Shown: positions 1 to 8,759, numbered from the stretch's first letter. The stretch is 64,000 nt of DNA from CADEDH01 sp965216205 (GCA_965216205.1 OZ244139.1:930001-994000); one strand, 5' to 3'. Notes: generated by a model from the sequence alone, not told the origin. Made by a program: numbers and translations.

Positions 1-209
1 ACACCGCCACCGGGGCCGAGATCGTGATCGAGGACCGGGGAGCGGCCGAGGTCCGCTCCTTCGGCGCCAACCCGGTCGCACCCGAGGGCACCGCAGCCAG
101 CAATCCGGCGTTCGACGTCACCCCGGTCGGCTCGATCACCGCCCTCGTCACCGAGCGACGAGTCGTTCGATTCGACCGCGGCGATCGCATTACAAGCAAG
201 TATCGGTAG
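1..209 (+). CDS. mtnA: S-methyl-5-thioribose-1-phosphate isomerase, C-terminal end (partial)
   Basis: The reading frame enters from the left edge and stops at TAG 207-209, so only about the last 68 residues are present. The segment NPAFDVTPVGSITALVTER is the conserved C-terminal block of the MtnA/eIF2B-like isomerase family, preceded by a short acidic stretch and an APEG motif as in MtnA. In the family the enzyme converts methylthioribose-1-phosphate to methylthioribulose-1-phosphate in methionine salvage. The stop codon overlaps a TAGCCT hexamer (207-212) that may serve as the -10 element for the transporter operon downstream. The identification rests on the C-terminal block only, since the N-terminus lies outside the window. 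Confidence 0.85.
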   Translation, partial: TATGAEIVIEDRGAAEVRSFGANPVAPEGTAASNPAFDVTPVGSITALVTERRVVRFDRGDRITSKYR

Positions 210-320
210 CCTGCACCCGCATCCACCCCGGAGTCCCGTCGGTACCGTTCTGCGCCAGCAGAGAACGAAGTGATCCGTCGGTGGGACTCGTCACCGGGGT
301 TCGAGAAGGAGAGGAATGCC

Positions 321-1583
321 ATGACGAAGAGCTTGAGGACCCTCCTGGGGGTCTTGTTCGCCTTCGCGCTGGTAGCAGCAGCGTGCGGCAACGACGATGA
401 CGACGGGACCGAAGCCGGCGACGGCGAGGAGACCACGACGGCGGCCGAGGAGGGCGACGGCGAGGACGCCACCACCGCTGCCGAGGACGGCGACGACGAC
501 ACCACCACGAGCGAGGACGAGGGTGAAGGCGACGACGCGTCGGGCGACGCCGGTTCGTCGGCGTTCGTGACCCTCGACGACGAGTGCGCCACCTACGGCG
601 ACCTCCAGGCGCCCGACGGCTGGCGGGTCAGCCTCATCACCGACATCGGCAAGGTCGATGACGGCACCTTCAACCAGTTCGCCTTCGAGGGCATGGAAGC
701 GGCCGTCGAGTGCTTCGGCATCGCCGAGTCGAGCTTCATCGAGACCCAGTCCGAGGCCGACTACGAGGCCAACATCGCCACCGCGCTGGAGGGCGAGCCG
801 AACACGGTCATCACCGTCGGCTTCCTCCTCACGTCCGACACCCAGGCGGCGGCCGAGGCCAACCCCGAGGTCGACTTCATCGGTATCGATCAGTTCCTGC
901 CCGAGTACCCGACGAACATGGCCGGCGTGCAGTTCAACGAGGACGAGAGCGGCTACATCGCCGGTGTGCTCGCTGCCAGCCTGAGCGAGAGCGGCGTGAT
1001 CGGCGTCGTGGCGGGCCGGGAGGACGTCCCGCCGGTCGTCAAGTTCGTGAACGGTTACACGGTCGGCGCCCAGTCGGTCAACCCGGACATCCGGGTGCTG
1101 TCGATCTACAACGAGAGCTTCACCGACATCGCCAAGGGTGCCTCCGACGCCGCCCAGTTCATCGGCGAGGGTGCCGACGTGATCTTCGGCGCCGGCGGCC
1201 AGACCGGTTCCGGTGGCATCGCCGCCGCTGCCGAGCAGGGCGTGTGGGCCATCGGAGTCGACCAGGACGAGTACTTCACCACCTTCGGTGGCGGCTCCAC
1301 CCCGGGTTCGGAGTTCCTCGCCTCGTCGGCGATCAAGCGGGTCGACCTGTCGACCTTCCGCCTCATCGCCGACTCGATCCAGGAGCAGTTCGAGGGTGGG
1401 CTCGTGGTCGGCACCGCCGCCAACGACCTCATCACCTACGCCGAGCCGCATGACGCCGACGTTCCCGCCGACGTGACCGCAGCGGTCGAGGCGGCCCGGG
1501 TCGGCCTCGCCGACGGCAGCATCGAGACCGGGATCTGCGGTATCGATGGCCTGTTCATCGGCGAAGGCTCCGGCTGCGACTGA
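321..1583 (+). CDS. BMP-family nucleoside-binding lipoprotein of an ABC importer
   Basis: A 420-residue secreted lipoprotein. The ATG at 321 is chosen over an in-frame GTG at 270 because GAAGGAGAGG lies just upstream and the signal peptide then begins properly (MTKSLRTLLG, hydrophobic core, lipobox VAAAC near residue 24). About 65 very acidic, Thr-rich residues follow as a linker. The mature domain has BMP/Med features: DIGKVDDGTFNQ, a GVQFNEDESGYIAG block, GADVIFGAGGQTG and a WAIGVDQDEY strand. BMP proteins bind nucleosides (PnrA, BmpA) and deliver them to the ATPase and two permeases encoded next. The exact ligand cannot be read from sequence. Confidence 0.93.
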   Translation: MTKSLRTLLGVLFAFALVAAACGNDDDDGTEAGDGEETTTAAEEGDGEDATTAAEDGDDDTTTSEDEGEGDDASGDAGSSAFVTLDDECATYGDLQAPDGWRVSLITDIGKVDDGTFNQFAFEGMEAAVECFGIAESSFIETQSEADYEANIATALEGEPNTVITVGFLLTSDTQAAAEANPEVDFIGIDQFLPEYPTNMAGVQFNEDESGYIAGVLAASLSESGVIGVVAGREDVPPVVKFVNGYTVGAQSVNPDIRVLSIYNESFTDIAKGASDAAQFIGEGADVIFGAGGQTGSGGIAAAAEQGVWAIGVDQDEYFTTFGGGSTPGSEFLASSAIKRVDLSTFRLIADSIQEQFEGGLVVGTAANDLITYAEPHDADVPADVTAAVEAARVGLADGSIETGICGIDGLFIGEGSGCD

Positions 1584-1612
1584 GTAGGCGCTGACGGCTC
1601 GAGATGAGCGAT

Positions 1613-1647
1613 GATGGCCCGGCCCCGGAGAGGGGGGTCGGGCCATC
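1613..1647 (+). terminator. GC-rich hairpin between binding-protein and ATPase genes
   Basis: A 9-bp perfect stem (GATGGCCCG with CGGGCCATC) extends inward through a G-T wobble and C/G pairs around a short loop. It lies 30 bp after the lipoprotein stop and before the ATPase start, with no T-tract. Such intercistronic hairpins commonly let the binding protein be made in excess over the membrane components, so attenuation or 3'-end protection is the likely role (inference). Confidence 0.55.
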
Positions 1648-1674
1648 GGGGATAGAAGGGATCAAGGGGGGGTG

Positions 1675-3234
1675 ATGAGCGGGGAGGACGACCGGACGCC
1701 GGTGCTCGAGGTGCGCGGCGTCACCAAGACGTTCCCCGGTGTCATCGCCAACCAGGACGTCGACCTCGTGCTGCACCAGGGGGAGATCCACTGTCTCCTC
1801 GGCGAGAACGGTGCGGGCAAGAGCACCCTGATGAACGTGGTGTTCGGGCTCTACCAGCCCGATGCCGGCTCGATCTTCGTGCGGGGTGAGCAGGTCCAGC
1901 TGAGCGGCGTCGTCGATGCGATCGAGCACGGCATCGGCATGGTCCACCAGCACTTCCAGCTCATTCCGGTGTTCACCGTCGCCGAGAACATCATCCTCGG
2001 CGACGAGCTGAAGAACGGTCCGCTGCTCGACCTGAAGGAGGCCCGCCGCCGGATCCGGGAGCTGGGTGAGCAGTACGGCCTCGTCGTCGACCCCGACGCC
2101 AAGGTCGGTGACCTCTCCGTCGGCCAGCAGCAGCGCGTCGAGTTGGTGAAAGCACTGTTCCGGGAAGCCGACATCCTCATCCTCGACGAACCGACCGCGG
2201 TGCTCACCCCGGGCGAGGTCGACGACTTCTTCGCGGTCGTCGCCAACCTGGTCGAGCAGGGCAAGTCGATCATCTTCATCACCCACAAGTTGCGGGAGGT
2301 GCTTGCGGTCGCCGATCGGATCACGGTGCTCCGGCAGGGCCGGGTGGCCGGGACCGCCGACCCCGAGACCGCCACCCAGCAATCGCTCGCGAACCTGATG
2401 GTCGGACGCGACGTCGTGTTCCAGGTGGAGAAGGCCGAAGCCGACGCCGGCGAGCCCGTCATCTCCGTGCGCGACCTCGTCGTCGAGGACGACCGTGGGG
2501 TGCCCACGGTGAACGGGTTCTCGGTCGACGTCCGGGCCGGCGAGATCTTCGGCGTCGCCGGGGTCGAGGGGAACGGACAGCGGGAGCTCGTCGAGGCCAT
2601 CACCGGCATGCGACCCAAGATCGGGGGCCGGGTCGAGATGCTCGGTGCCGACGTGACGAAGTGGAAGCCGCGGAAGATCACCGAGCTCGGGGTCGCCCAC
2701 ATCCCGGAGGATCGGGGCAAGCATGGTGTGGTCGGGCCCTACTCGATCGCCGACAACCTCGTCCTCAACCGCTACCACCATGCTCCCTTCGCCCGCCGGC
2801 TGGTTCGGAACAGGGCAGCGATCCAGGCCGAGGCCGAGGAGCTGGTGGAGCAGTTCGACGTCAGGACCCCGTCGGTCGACACGCCCGTCGAGACCCTCTC
2901 CGGTGGCAACCAGCAGAAGGTCATCGTGGCCCGCGAGCTCACCGGGGAGGTGAACGCGCTGGTGGTCGCCCAACCGACCCGCGGCCTCGACGTCGGCTCG
3001 ATCGAGTTCATCCACAACCAGATCATCGCCTTGCGGGATCAGGGGGTCGGCGTGCTCCTGGTGTCGGCCGAGCTCGACGAGATCCTCTCGCTCTCGGATC
3101 GGATCGGGGTGCTCTACCGCGGTCGGCTGGTCGGCTTGTTCGACGGCGCAGAGGCGACGAGGGAGAAGCTCGGCTACCTGATGGCCACCGGCGCCGACCC
3201 CGACGCGGAACCGACCGGAGAAGCCCTCCCATGA
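1675..3234 (+). CDS. Nucleoside/sugar ABC transporter, double ATP-binding protein
   Basis: A 519-residue protein with two fused ATPase domains, as in RbsA and the BMP-system NupO/YufO type. Domain 1 carries Walker A GENGAGKST (residues about 42-50), the signature LSVGQQQRVE and Walker B ILILDEP. Domain 2 has the degenerate Walker A GVEGNGQREL, the intact signature LSGGNQQKVI and ALVVAQPTRGLDVGS, the usual asymmetry of this subfamily. The ATG at 1675 is preferred over GTG 1672 because the AAGGGGGG ribosome-binding site is better spaced. The stop overlaps the next start (ATGA), indicating translational coupling to the permease. It powers import of the ligand captured by the upstream lipoprotein. 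Confidence 0.95.
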   Translation: MSGEDDRTPVLEVRGVTKTFPGVIANQDVDLVLHQGEIHCLLGENGAGKSTLMNVVFGLYQPDAGSIFVRGEQVQLSGVVDAIEHGIGMVHQHFQLIPVFTVAENIILGDELKNGPLLDLKEARRRIRELGEQYGLVVDPDAKVGDLSVGQQQRVELVKALFREADILILDEPTAVLTPGEVDDFFAVVANLVEQGKSIIFITHKLREVLAVADRITVLRQGRVAGTADPETATQQSLANLMVGRDVVFQVEKAEADAGEPVISVRDLVVEDDRGVPTVNGFSVDVRAGEIFGVAGVEGNGQRELVEAITGMRPKIGGRVEMLGADVTKWKPRKITELGVAHIPEDRGKHGVVGPYSIADNLVLNRYHHAPFARRLVRNRAAIQAEAEELVEQFDVRTPSVDTPVETLSGGNQQKVIVARELTGEVNALVVAQPTRGLDVGSIEFIHNQIIALRDQGVGVLLVSAELDEILSLSDRIGVLYRGRLVGLFDGAEATREKLGYLMATGADPDAEPTGEALP

Positions 3235-4388
3235 ACCAGCCGCAGACAGCCGGAAACGGCGCCGGCGGCGCCCTCGCCGACCTTCGCCGCAAGATCCTCG
3301 ACGCTTGGGATCTCCAACCCGTGATCGTGCCGTTCTATGCGGTGCTGCTCTCGTTCATCGTGGGCGGTGTCCTGATCGCCATCATCGGGATCAACCCCTT
3401 CGAGGCCTACTGGGCCCTGCTCCGAGGGATGTTCGGCAGCGGGGATCGGATCGCCGGTTCAATCGCCAGGTCGGTGCCGTTCATCGGCTCGGCGCTCGCG
3501 CTCGCCTTCGCCTTCCGGGCCGGGCTCTTCAACATCGGGGCCGAGGGCCAGCTCCTCGTCGGTGGGGTGACGGCGGCGTGGGTGGGGACGTGGATGTTCC
3601 TCGGCGACTTCCCCGGCATCATCGCCATCCCGGTGGTGCTCCTCGCTGGCGCCATCGGCGGTGCGGTGTGGGGTGGCATCCCCGGCGTGCTCCGGGCGCG
3701 GACCGGCGCCCATGAGGTGATCAGCACGATCATGTTGAACAGCGTCGCGCTGTTCATGGTCCGCTGGATCGTGAACTCGCGCGATCCCATCGTGCTGCGC
3801 GACGTCGAGGCCAGCGTGCCCCGCACGGAGCAGATCGTCGACTCGGCGGTCTTGCCCGAACTGATCGACAGTCAGCCGAACCTGCACCTCGGGCTCTTCG
3901 TGATGATCGCCGTGTGCGTCGCGCTGGCGTTCGTGCTCAAGCGCACCACGTTCGGCTTCGAGACGATCACCGTCGGCACGAATCCCCATGCCGCTCACTA
4001 CGCGGGCATCAACGTGCAGCGAATCCTCATCCTGGCGATGACCCTGTCGGGCGCGTTCGCCGGCCTCGCTGCGGCGTCGGAGGTGTCGGGCACCAACCAG
4101 TTCTACCAGCCGGGCACGTTCGCGTTCATCGGCTTCGACGGCATCGCGATCGCGTTGTTGGCCCGGGCGAATCCCATCGCCATCCTCCCGGCTGCGTTCC
4201 TGTGGGGCTCGCTGCTCTCCGGCGCTCCGTTGATGCAGCAGGAGGCCGACGTCTCCATCGACGTGGTGCGCATCATCCAGGCGATGGTGCTGTTGTTCGT
4301 CGCCGCCGACGCCATCGTCCGGTACCTGTTCCGACTCAAGGACCGGGGGACGCCCCACATCGACACCGCGACCACGGGGTGGGCTTGA
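3231..4388 (+). CDS. Nucleoside ABC transporter permease 1
   Basis: A 385-residue polytopic membrane protein of the BPD_transp_2 type. After a soluble N-terminus of about 30 residues, hydrophobic segments alternate with the conserved blocks RAGLFNIGAEGQLLVGG and RARTGAHEVISTIMLN, typical of permeases working with BMP lipoproteins (NupP/YufP-like). ATG 3231 overlaps the stop of the ATPase gene, and its own stop overlaps the following permease start (TGATG), so the three genes are translated as a coupled unit. It should form the membrane channel with the second permease. Confidence 0.93.
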   Translation: MNQPQTAGNGAGGALADLRRKILDAWDLQPVIVPFYAVLLSFIVGGVLIAIIGINPFEAYWALLRGMFGSGDRIAGSIARSVPFIGSALALAFAFRAGLFNIGAEGQLLVGGVTAAWVGTWMFLGDFPGIIAIPVVLLAGAIGGAVWGGIPGVLRARTGAHEVISTIMLNSVALFMVRWIVNSRDPIVLRDVEASVPRTEQIVDSAVLPELIDSQPNLHLGLFVMIAVCVALAFVLKRTTFGFETITVGTNPHAAHYAGINVQRILILAMTLSGAFAGLAAASEVSGTNQFYQPGTFAFIGFDGIAIALLARANPIAILPAAFLWGSLLSGAPLMQQEADVSIDVVRIIQAMVLLFVAADAIVRYLFRLKDRGTPHIDTATTGWA

Positions 4389-5689
4389 TGACGGTTACGG
4401 AGATGGACGAGAGCGCCGCAGGTCGTCGGTTCGGCCGGCGTCAGGTCGTGGGCATCGTGTTCGGCGTGTTCGGCGTGCTCCTCCTCGCCGGCCTCGCACC
4501 CAACATCGGGGCGGAGGATCGCGCCTTCGCCTTCGAGCCACCGCCCGAACCGCTCCGCTTCACGTTCGATCCGCCGCTGCTGACGGTCTTCATCGGCATC
4601 GTCTACGTGCTCACGGCCGCACTGGCGTTCCTCCCACACCGGCACGATCGGATCGCGCTGGCCGCCCAGCTCGTGTCGTCGGCGCTCGCCATCCCGCTGA
4701 TCCTTGCGGTCGGCCTGGCGCTGTCGGCCAGCGCGACCGAGACCAACGTGACCAACCTGCTCGACGAGTCGCTGGTGCTCGCCACGCCGATCGCGTTGGG
4801 GGCGATGACGGGCCTCTGGTGTGAGCGGTCGGGCATCATCAACATCGGCATCGAGGGGATGATGCTCGCCTCGGCCGGCGTCGGGTACATGACCTACGCG
4901 ATTCTCGGCGCCGCGAGCAGCACCGGCTGGTTGTGGATCTCGATCCTGATCGCGATCGGCACCGGTGGTCTGCTGGCGGCACTACTCGCGGTCCTGTCGA
5001 TCCGCTACCAGATCAATCAGATCGTCGCCGGTGTGGTCGTCAACCTCTTCGCCCTGGGCCTGACCGGGTTCCTCCGCTCCGAGGTGATCGTGCCGAGCGG
5101 GAACAGCAAGGGTGTGGCCACCGCCGAGTTCGGCATCCCGCTGCTCCGCGAGATCCCGATCCTCGGCCCCACGATCTTCGAGGGCAAGCCGCTCCACTAC
5201 CTGATGTACCTGGTGGTCTTCCTCACCTGGCTGGTGATGTACCGGTCGGCGTGGGGGCTCCGGGTGCGTTCGTGCGGTGAGAACCCTCACGCAGCCGAGA
5301 CGCTCGGCATCGACGTGATCACGATCCGCTACCAGGCGGTGATCCTCGGCGGGTTCATCGCCGGTCTGGCCGGCGCCTGGTTCTCGATGGAGTCGCAGTC
5401 GGGCTTCGAGGACAACATGACGAACTCAGCCGGCTTCATCGCCTTGGCTGCCATGATCTTCGGCAAGTGGACGCCGTGGGGCGCGTTCGGCGGTGCCCTC
5501 CTGTTCGGCTTCGCCCGGGCGCTCGGCTCCCGGCTCCAGTTCCTCGGCGTGGAGATCGGCGACTTCGGCATTCCCAGCGAGTTCTTCCAGAGCCTGCCGT
5601 TCCTCGTCACCCTCGTGGTGGTCGCCGGCGCCCTCGGCCGTGCCGTCGCCCCCGCCGCGGAAGGACAGCCGTACTCGCCGTCGAAGTAG
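4388..5689 (+). CDS. Nucleoside ABC transporter permease 2
   Basis: A 433-residue membrane protein, the second BPD_transp_2 permease of the operon. It has a longer N-terminus than usual: about 130 residues with three predicted membrane segments before the family core, which begins around LATPIALGAMTGLWCERSGIINIGIEGMML. The conserved CGENPHAAETLGID and FGKWTPWGA blocks follow. This is the NupQ/YufQ-type partner of the preceding permease. It is the last gene of the operon and lies 66 bp from the convergent gene ending at 5756. Confidence 0.93.
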   Translation: MTVTEMDESAAGRRFGRRQVVGIVFGVFGVLLLAGLAPNIGAEDRAFAFEPPPEPLRFTFDPPLLTVFIGIVYVLTAALAFLPHRHDRIALAAQLVSSALAIPLILAVGLALSASATETNVTNLLDESLVLATPIALGAMTGLWCERSGIINIGIEGMMLASAGVGYMTYAILGAASSTGWLWISILIAIGTGGLLAALLAVLSIRYQINQIVAGVVVNLFALGLTGFLRSEVIVPSGNSKGVATAEFGIPLLREIPILGPTIFEGKPLHYLMYLVVFLTWLVMYRSAWGLRVRSCGENPHAAETLGIDVITIRYQAVILGGFIAGLAGAWFSMESQSGFEDNMTNSAGFIALAAMIFGKWTPWGAFGGALLFGFARALGSRLQFLGVEIGDFGIPSEFFQSLPFLVTLVVVAGALGRAVAPAAEGQPYSPSK

Positions 5690-5755
5690 GCGGGGTCCCC
5701 CACCGATGCGCCGGTGGCTCCGGCTGCTCCATCGGCGATGTCGGTGCTCGTGGTC

Positions 5756-6220
5756 TCAGCTGTTCCAGAGCCAGGTGAAGTTGCGCCAGGGGGGCTTGTC
5801 GGGCCCTCGTTGGTGCCCGCAGGCCCAGTTGTCGGGTCGGGAGTGTGTGGTGGAGGGTTGTTCTGTTCGGGTTGGAGCGACAATCCAGTCGAGAGCGGCA
5901 GCAGCGAAAATTCTGATCCGGCGGGCGGTGGATGGTGGGGTCTTCCCGTAGCGGTACACGCCTCGAGCGACCTTGATAGCCCGTCCTCGGGCGAGTTCCC
6001 AGCGGAGGGCGTCGGAGATGATCTTGGATTCACGACCCCCGAGGTCGAACCCGTAGCGGCGGACGATCACCACCATCTCCGCCACCGTCAATCTGCCGTG
6101 TCTGGCCAGTTCGTTGACCAGCAGGAACCGGAGGCCTCGACCCCGTAGGAGATACCGGATCTCACCTGTGGTAGCAGCTCCTGGGGTCATGTCGGCCACG
6201 GTTGCTGGTGCCGGGTTCAC
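5756..6220 (-). CDS. Winged-helix-like protein coupled to a DUF222/HNH gene (unknown function)
   Basis: A 154-residue protein starting at a GTG that overlaps the stop of the upstream HNH gene (GTGA), implying coupled translation. Residues about 20-105 are predicted helical, with a strand pair resembling a winged helix: RYLLRGRGLRFLLVNELAR, LTVAEMVVIVRRYGF, then a basic segment ending GVYRYGKTPPSTARR. The C-terminal 40 residues are polar and look disordered. I do not recognise a named family. DNA binding is inferred from fold impression and basic character only. The coupling suggests a joint role with the HNH protein or a regulatory role for it, although that gene is frameshifted here. Confidence 0.6.
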   Translation of the reverse strand: MNPAPATVADMTPGAATTGEIRYLLRGRGLRFLLVNELARHGRLTVAEMVVIVRRYGFDLGGRESKIISDALRWELARGRAIKVARGVYRYGKTPPSTARRIRIFAAAALDWIVAPTRTEQPSTTHSRPDNWACGHQRGPDKPPWRNFTWLWNS

Positions 6221-7505
6221 GCCGCCACCGTCCCGCCGTCATCGTTGGGGCCGGTTTCTGGTCTCTGATGCTTCTGTACGTGGTGGTGGCGGCACAGCGC
6301 CTGAGCGTTGGTGGTGTCGGTGGGGCCTTGGGCCTGCCAGTCGACGATGTGGTCGATGTCGGCCCAGGTGGCTGGCAGGTCACAGGCCGGGTGAACACAG
6401 GTCCGGTCGCGTACCTGTACGGCTCGTTTCCCGGCGGCGTTGAAGAGGCGCTGTTGACGGCCGAGATCGACCTTCAGCGAGTCGGCGTCGATCACACACC
6501 GCTGGACCTCGCCCCGGAGCGCCAGCAGGAACCCCTGGTCCGGGGGCACCGGGTGACCGTCGATGGTTTCGGACCGGAACGACGGATCGAACACATCGAC
6601 GGGGCCCGCGGTGCCGGTGGCGTAGCGTTCGGCCTCGGTGGTGAAGGTGGCCCAGTCCATCACCACCACGACCACCGGCCTCGCCATCCCGCTGGTCTCG
6701 CCCGACAGGGCTCGTGCAGCCAGTTCGACTGCGGCCTGGGCCTGCAAGCGACCCCGGCGGGGATGCCGCCGCTTGGTGCACGGGTCACCGCCCACCGCGT
6801 CGGGTTCTCCGCACGCCTCGCCAGCTTCTGTTGCCTCGTTCCCGTCGGCCTCCTCGGACTCGTGGCTGGTGCAGCCCTCGGCTCGCCATGCCTGGTCGGC
6901 CAGTTGGTTGATCGCCGACCGGACTTGTTCGATCTCCTCGGTGCTGGCCCGCAGGGTGAGTTCCGAGGACCTGGCATCCAACTCATTGACCGTCATCCCG
7001 TGTTCCTCACGACCCAGGCGCTCGTCGACAGGAACATCGGTGTCGACCAGTTGCCGCCACGACACACACCGCCCCGAGAACACCGTCGCCGACTCCGACT
7101 TCGCCGCTGCGACCAGTTCAGCCTCGTCCCGAACCAGGCACGCCCGCCGATGATCCGAGGCCGACGCCGGCAACAACCGAGCAAAGACCGCCACGTGATC
7201 GAAGGTGACCTCACCGGCCCCGGCCGCCGCCGCCAACAACGGGAACTGCCCCAGTATCCGACCACAGGCCAGATACCGGCGGGCGGTGCCCCGCCCCAGA
7301 CGGCCACCAGCCAGGAACCCGGCCGGGCTCCGATACCCATCGGCGGTCAACGCCCCCGTCGCATCAACCCCGCGGTCTCGACCGCGATCACCGTCTGCAA
7401 CCGCTGGGTGATCGCCACCAACTCCGCCAACACCCCCGGCCCACACCCACCCCCCTCACCCACGTCGAGGGCCGACAACCGTTCCGCCAACACCGCTGTC
7501 TCCAT
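6217..7505 (-). pseudogene. DUF222 / HNH endonuclease (13E12-type) gene with a frameshift near the 5' end
   Basis: The C-terminal part reads as an HNH nuclease: a CVHPACDLPA cysteine pair, then DIDHIVDW and NAQALCRHHHVQKH. The middle is the DUF222 region (LTADGYRSPAGFLAGG, later SELTLRASTEEIEQ). From ATG 7505, preceded by GGGAGAA, one frame encodes a plausible DUF222 N-terminus (METAVLAERLSALD to TVIAVET) but hits TGA at 7349-7347. The conserved sequence continues in another frame (RGVDATGALTADG). A single-base loss near 7371-7378 (GACCGCGG where GACCCGCGG would keep frame) explains it. Such genes are multicopy in many actinobacteria and behave like mobile families. A sequencing error is possible. 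Confidence 0.78.
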
Positions 7506-7563
7506 CACGCCATTCTCCCAGGGGGGTGTGACAGCGAAGGCCGGGTCTCGTCGACCGCGAGGG

Positions 7564-8022
7564 TCAGGGGCGAGGCTGGTAGTGATCGTGCTCCAGGTCG
7601 TTCTTGTCCTCTGCCAGGGCAGCGCGCAGGTCCTTGGCGAATCGTGATCGGAGCAGCGGGGCTGCGAGGGCTTGCAGTCCTCGCAGCGGCGCCTCGACGA
7701 CGGCGGTCACCTGTGATCGGCGAGGTCCGTCCGGCTCGATCCGGAACGTGATCGTCCCTCCCGTCAGTGGACCTCTGGTGACGGTGTTGACGAGCGTTCC
7801 GTCGGACTGGCGGACCAACGTCAGGTGTTGCTGGAGTCGGATCGGTCCGAGTCGGCTGATCTGGCGGTAGCGGCACGTGTGACCGTCGTCGTCGATCAGC
7901 TCGAATCGGACGCGATCGTGGACTGCCGTGTCTTGGTGGTGGGCGACGTCGCCGAACTGGGCTCGGACCAGGTCTGCGGGACGCTCGATGGGGACGGTTT
8001 CGGCGACTTCGAGTGTTGGCAT
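7564..8022 (-). CDS. SRPBCC (START/polyketide-cyclase-like) family protein
   Basis: A 152-residue cytosolic protein with the SRPBCC layout: an N-terminal strand (LEVAETVPIERPADLVRAQFGDV), alternating strands through RYRQISRLGPIRLQQHL and GTITFRIEPDG, and a long C-terminal helix (LRGLQALAAPLLRSRFAKDLRAALAED). The fold forms a hydrophobic cavity for lipids or aromatic ligands, and no catalytic assignment is possible. It is transcribed divergently from a TetR regulator 97 bp away and has a near-consensus promoter, so the TetR protein probably controls it (inference). Confidence 0.82.
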   Translation of the reverse strand: MPTLEVAETVPIERPADLVRAQFGDVAHHQDTAVHDRVRFELIDDDGHTCRYRQISRLGPIRLQQHLTLVRQSDGTLVNTVTRGPLTGGTITFRIEPDGPRRSQVTAVVEAPLRGLQALAAPLLRSRFAKDLRAALAEDKNDLEHDHYQPRP

Positions 8023-8028
8023 ACCGCG

Positions 8029-8057
8029 AACCTACGAAAACGGCATGCACATGTCAA
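8029..8057 (-). promoter_or_regulatory. Promoter of the SRPBCC gene (TTGACA-N17-TAGGTT)
   Basis: On the minus strand a perfect TTGACA (8057-8052) is separated by exactly 17 nt from TAGGTT (8034-8029), which lies 6 nt before the ATG at 8022. The transcript would start at or next to the start codon, so the mRNA should be leaderless. An imperfect dyad at 8045-8078 (ATGCACATG ... GTGTGTCAT) overlaps the -35 and could be the TetR operator. Confidence 0.75.
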
Positions 8058-8105
8058 TATGGCACGAGTGTGTCATCGGTCCCTTTTCTCGGCCGCGATT
8101 GGCTC

Positions 8106-8111
8106 TAGCCT
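8106..8111 (+). promoter_or_regulatory. -10 element of the TetR gene (TAGCCT)
   Basis: TAGCCT lies 8 nt before the ATG at 8120, with no Shine-Dalgarno between, consistent with a leaderless transcript. No clear -35 is visible. Confidence 0.55.
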
Positions 8112-8119
8112 TGGCAGCG

Positions 8120-8716
8120 ATGGCCGATGATGCCGACAAACCGTCGCTGCGAGTGGAGAACCGCCGTCGGACCGAGGAGCGCATTCTCGATGCCGCGATC
8201 GACCTGGTGGGGCAGCGAGGCGAGATGGGGTTCACCATGCCGGAGGTGGCCGAGCGGTCGGGTGTTGCGCTTCGGACGCTGTATCGCTACTTCCGAACCA
8301 AGCAGGACCTGGTCGATGCCCTCGCCACGGTCGCGGATCAGGTCGACGCCCTGCCCATGCCTGACCCGTTGGACGGGCCCGGGTTCGAGGACTGGTTGGT
8401 CGCGGCGTGGCGCAACCTTCTGGCGGTCGAGCCGTTCCTACGAGCGCAGCACCAGGGGCCTGCTGGCGACGCCGTCCGCCGCCGGCGCCTTCCCCGTCAC
8501 CGGGCGATGACGGAGATGATCGTCGATCACCTCCGACCCGATCTCGACCCCGCCGACCGCGAGGATCTGGTCAGTCAGGCGCTGCTCATCGGATCGTCGA
8601 CGTCGCTGTTCGAGTTGATCGACGTCATCGGGGTCGAGCCTGACAGAGCGGCCCGGCTCGCCGCCCGGGCCATCATGACCCTCGTCGAGCACTCCCCGCC
8701 GAGATCAGCCAGCTGA
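8120..8716 (+). CDS. TetR/AcrR family transcriptional regulator
   Basis: A 198-residue regulator with an N-terminal TetR helix-turn-helix: RRTEERILDAAIDLVGQRG, FTMPEVAERSGVALRTLYRYF and RTKQDLVDAL (residues about 10-62). A variable all-helical ligand-binding domain follows. The start at 8120 is chosen because it begins right after a leaderless-type -10 (TAGCCT) and gives the usual TetR length; an upstream in-frame extension lacks TetR character. It is divergent from the SRPBCC gene, the classical position for local autoregulation. The inducer is unknown. Confidence 0.9.
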   Translation: MADDADKPSLRVENRRRTEERILDAAIDLVGQRGEMGFTMPEVAERSGVALRTLYRYFRTKQDLVDALATVADQVDALPMPDPLDGPGFEDWLVAAWRNLLAVEPFLRAQHQGPAGDAVRRRRLPRHRAMTEMIVDHLRPDLDPADREDLVSQALLIGSSTSLFELIDVIGVEPDRAARLAARAIMTLVEHSPPRSAS

Positions 8717-8759
8717 CGAACGAGGAAGCTTGCTCGTGCTGGTCTGGTCGCCCCCGTGC

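Noticed and set aside
210..320. Riboswitch in the leader of the nucleoside transporter operon
   Set aside because: The leader of about 100 nt shows no purine-riboswitch core or other recognised aptamer.
291..1646. Long minus-strand ORF opposite the BMP lipoprotein gene
   Set aside because: It is an antisense shadow: Asp/Gly/Val-rich translation without motifs, and the plus-strand protein has clear family features.
5714..6148. Plus-strand ORFs over the 5.7-7.6 kb region
   Set aside because: They oppose the winged-helix/HNH genes and have low-complexity translations without recognisable domains.
7347..7349. TGA in the DUF222 gene as another selenocysteine codon
   Set aside because: Conserved sequence after the TGA continues in a different frame, so this is a frameshift, not recoding.
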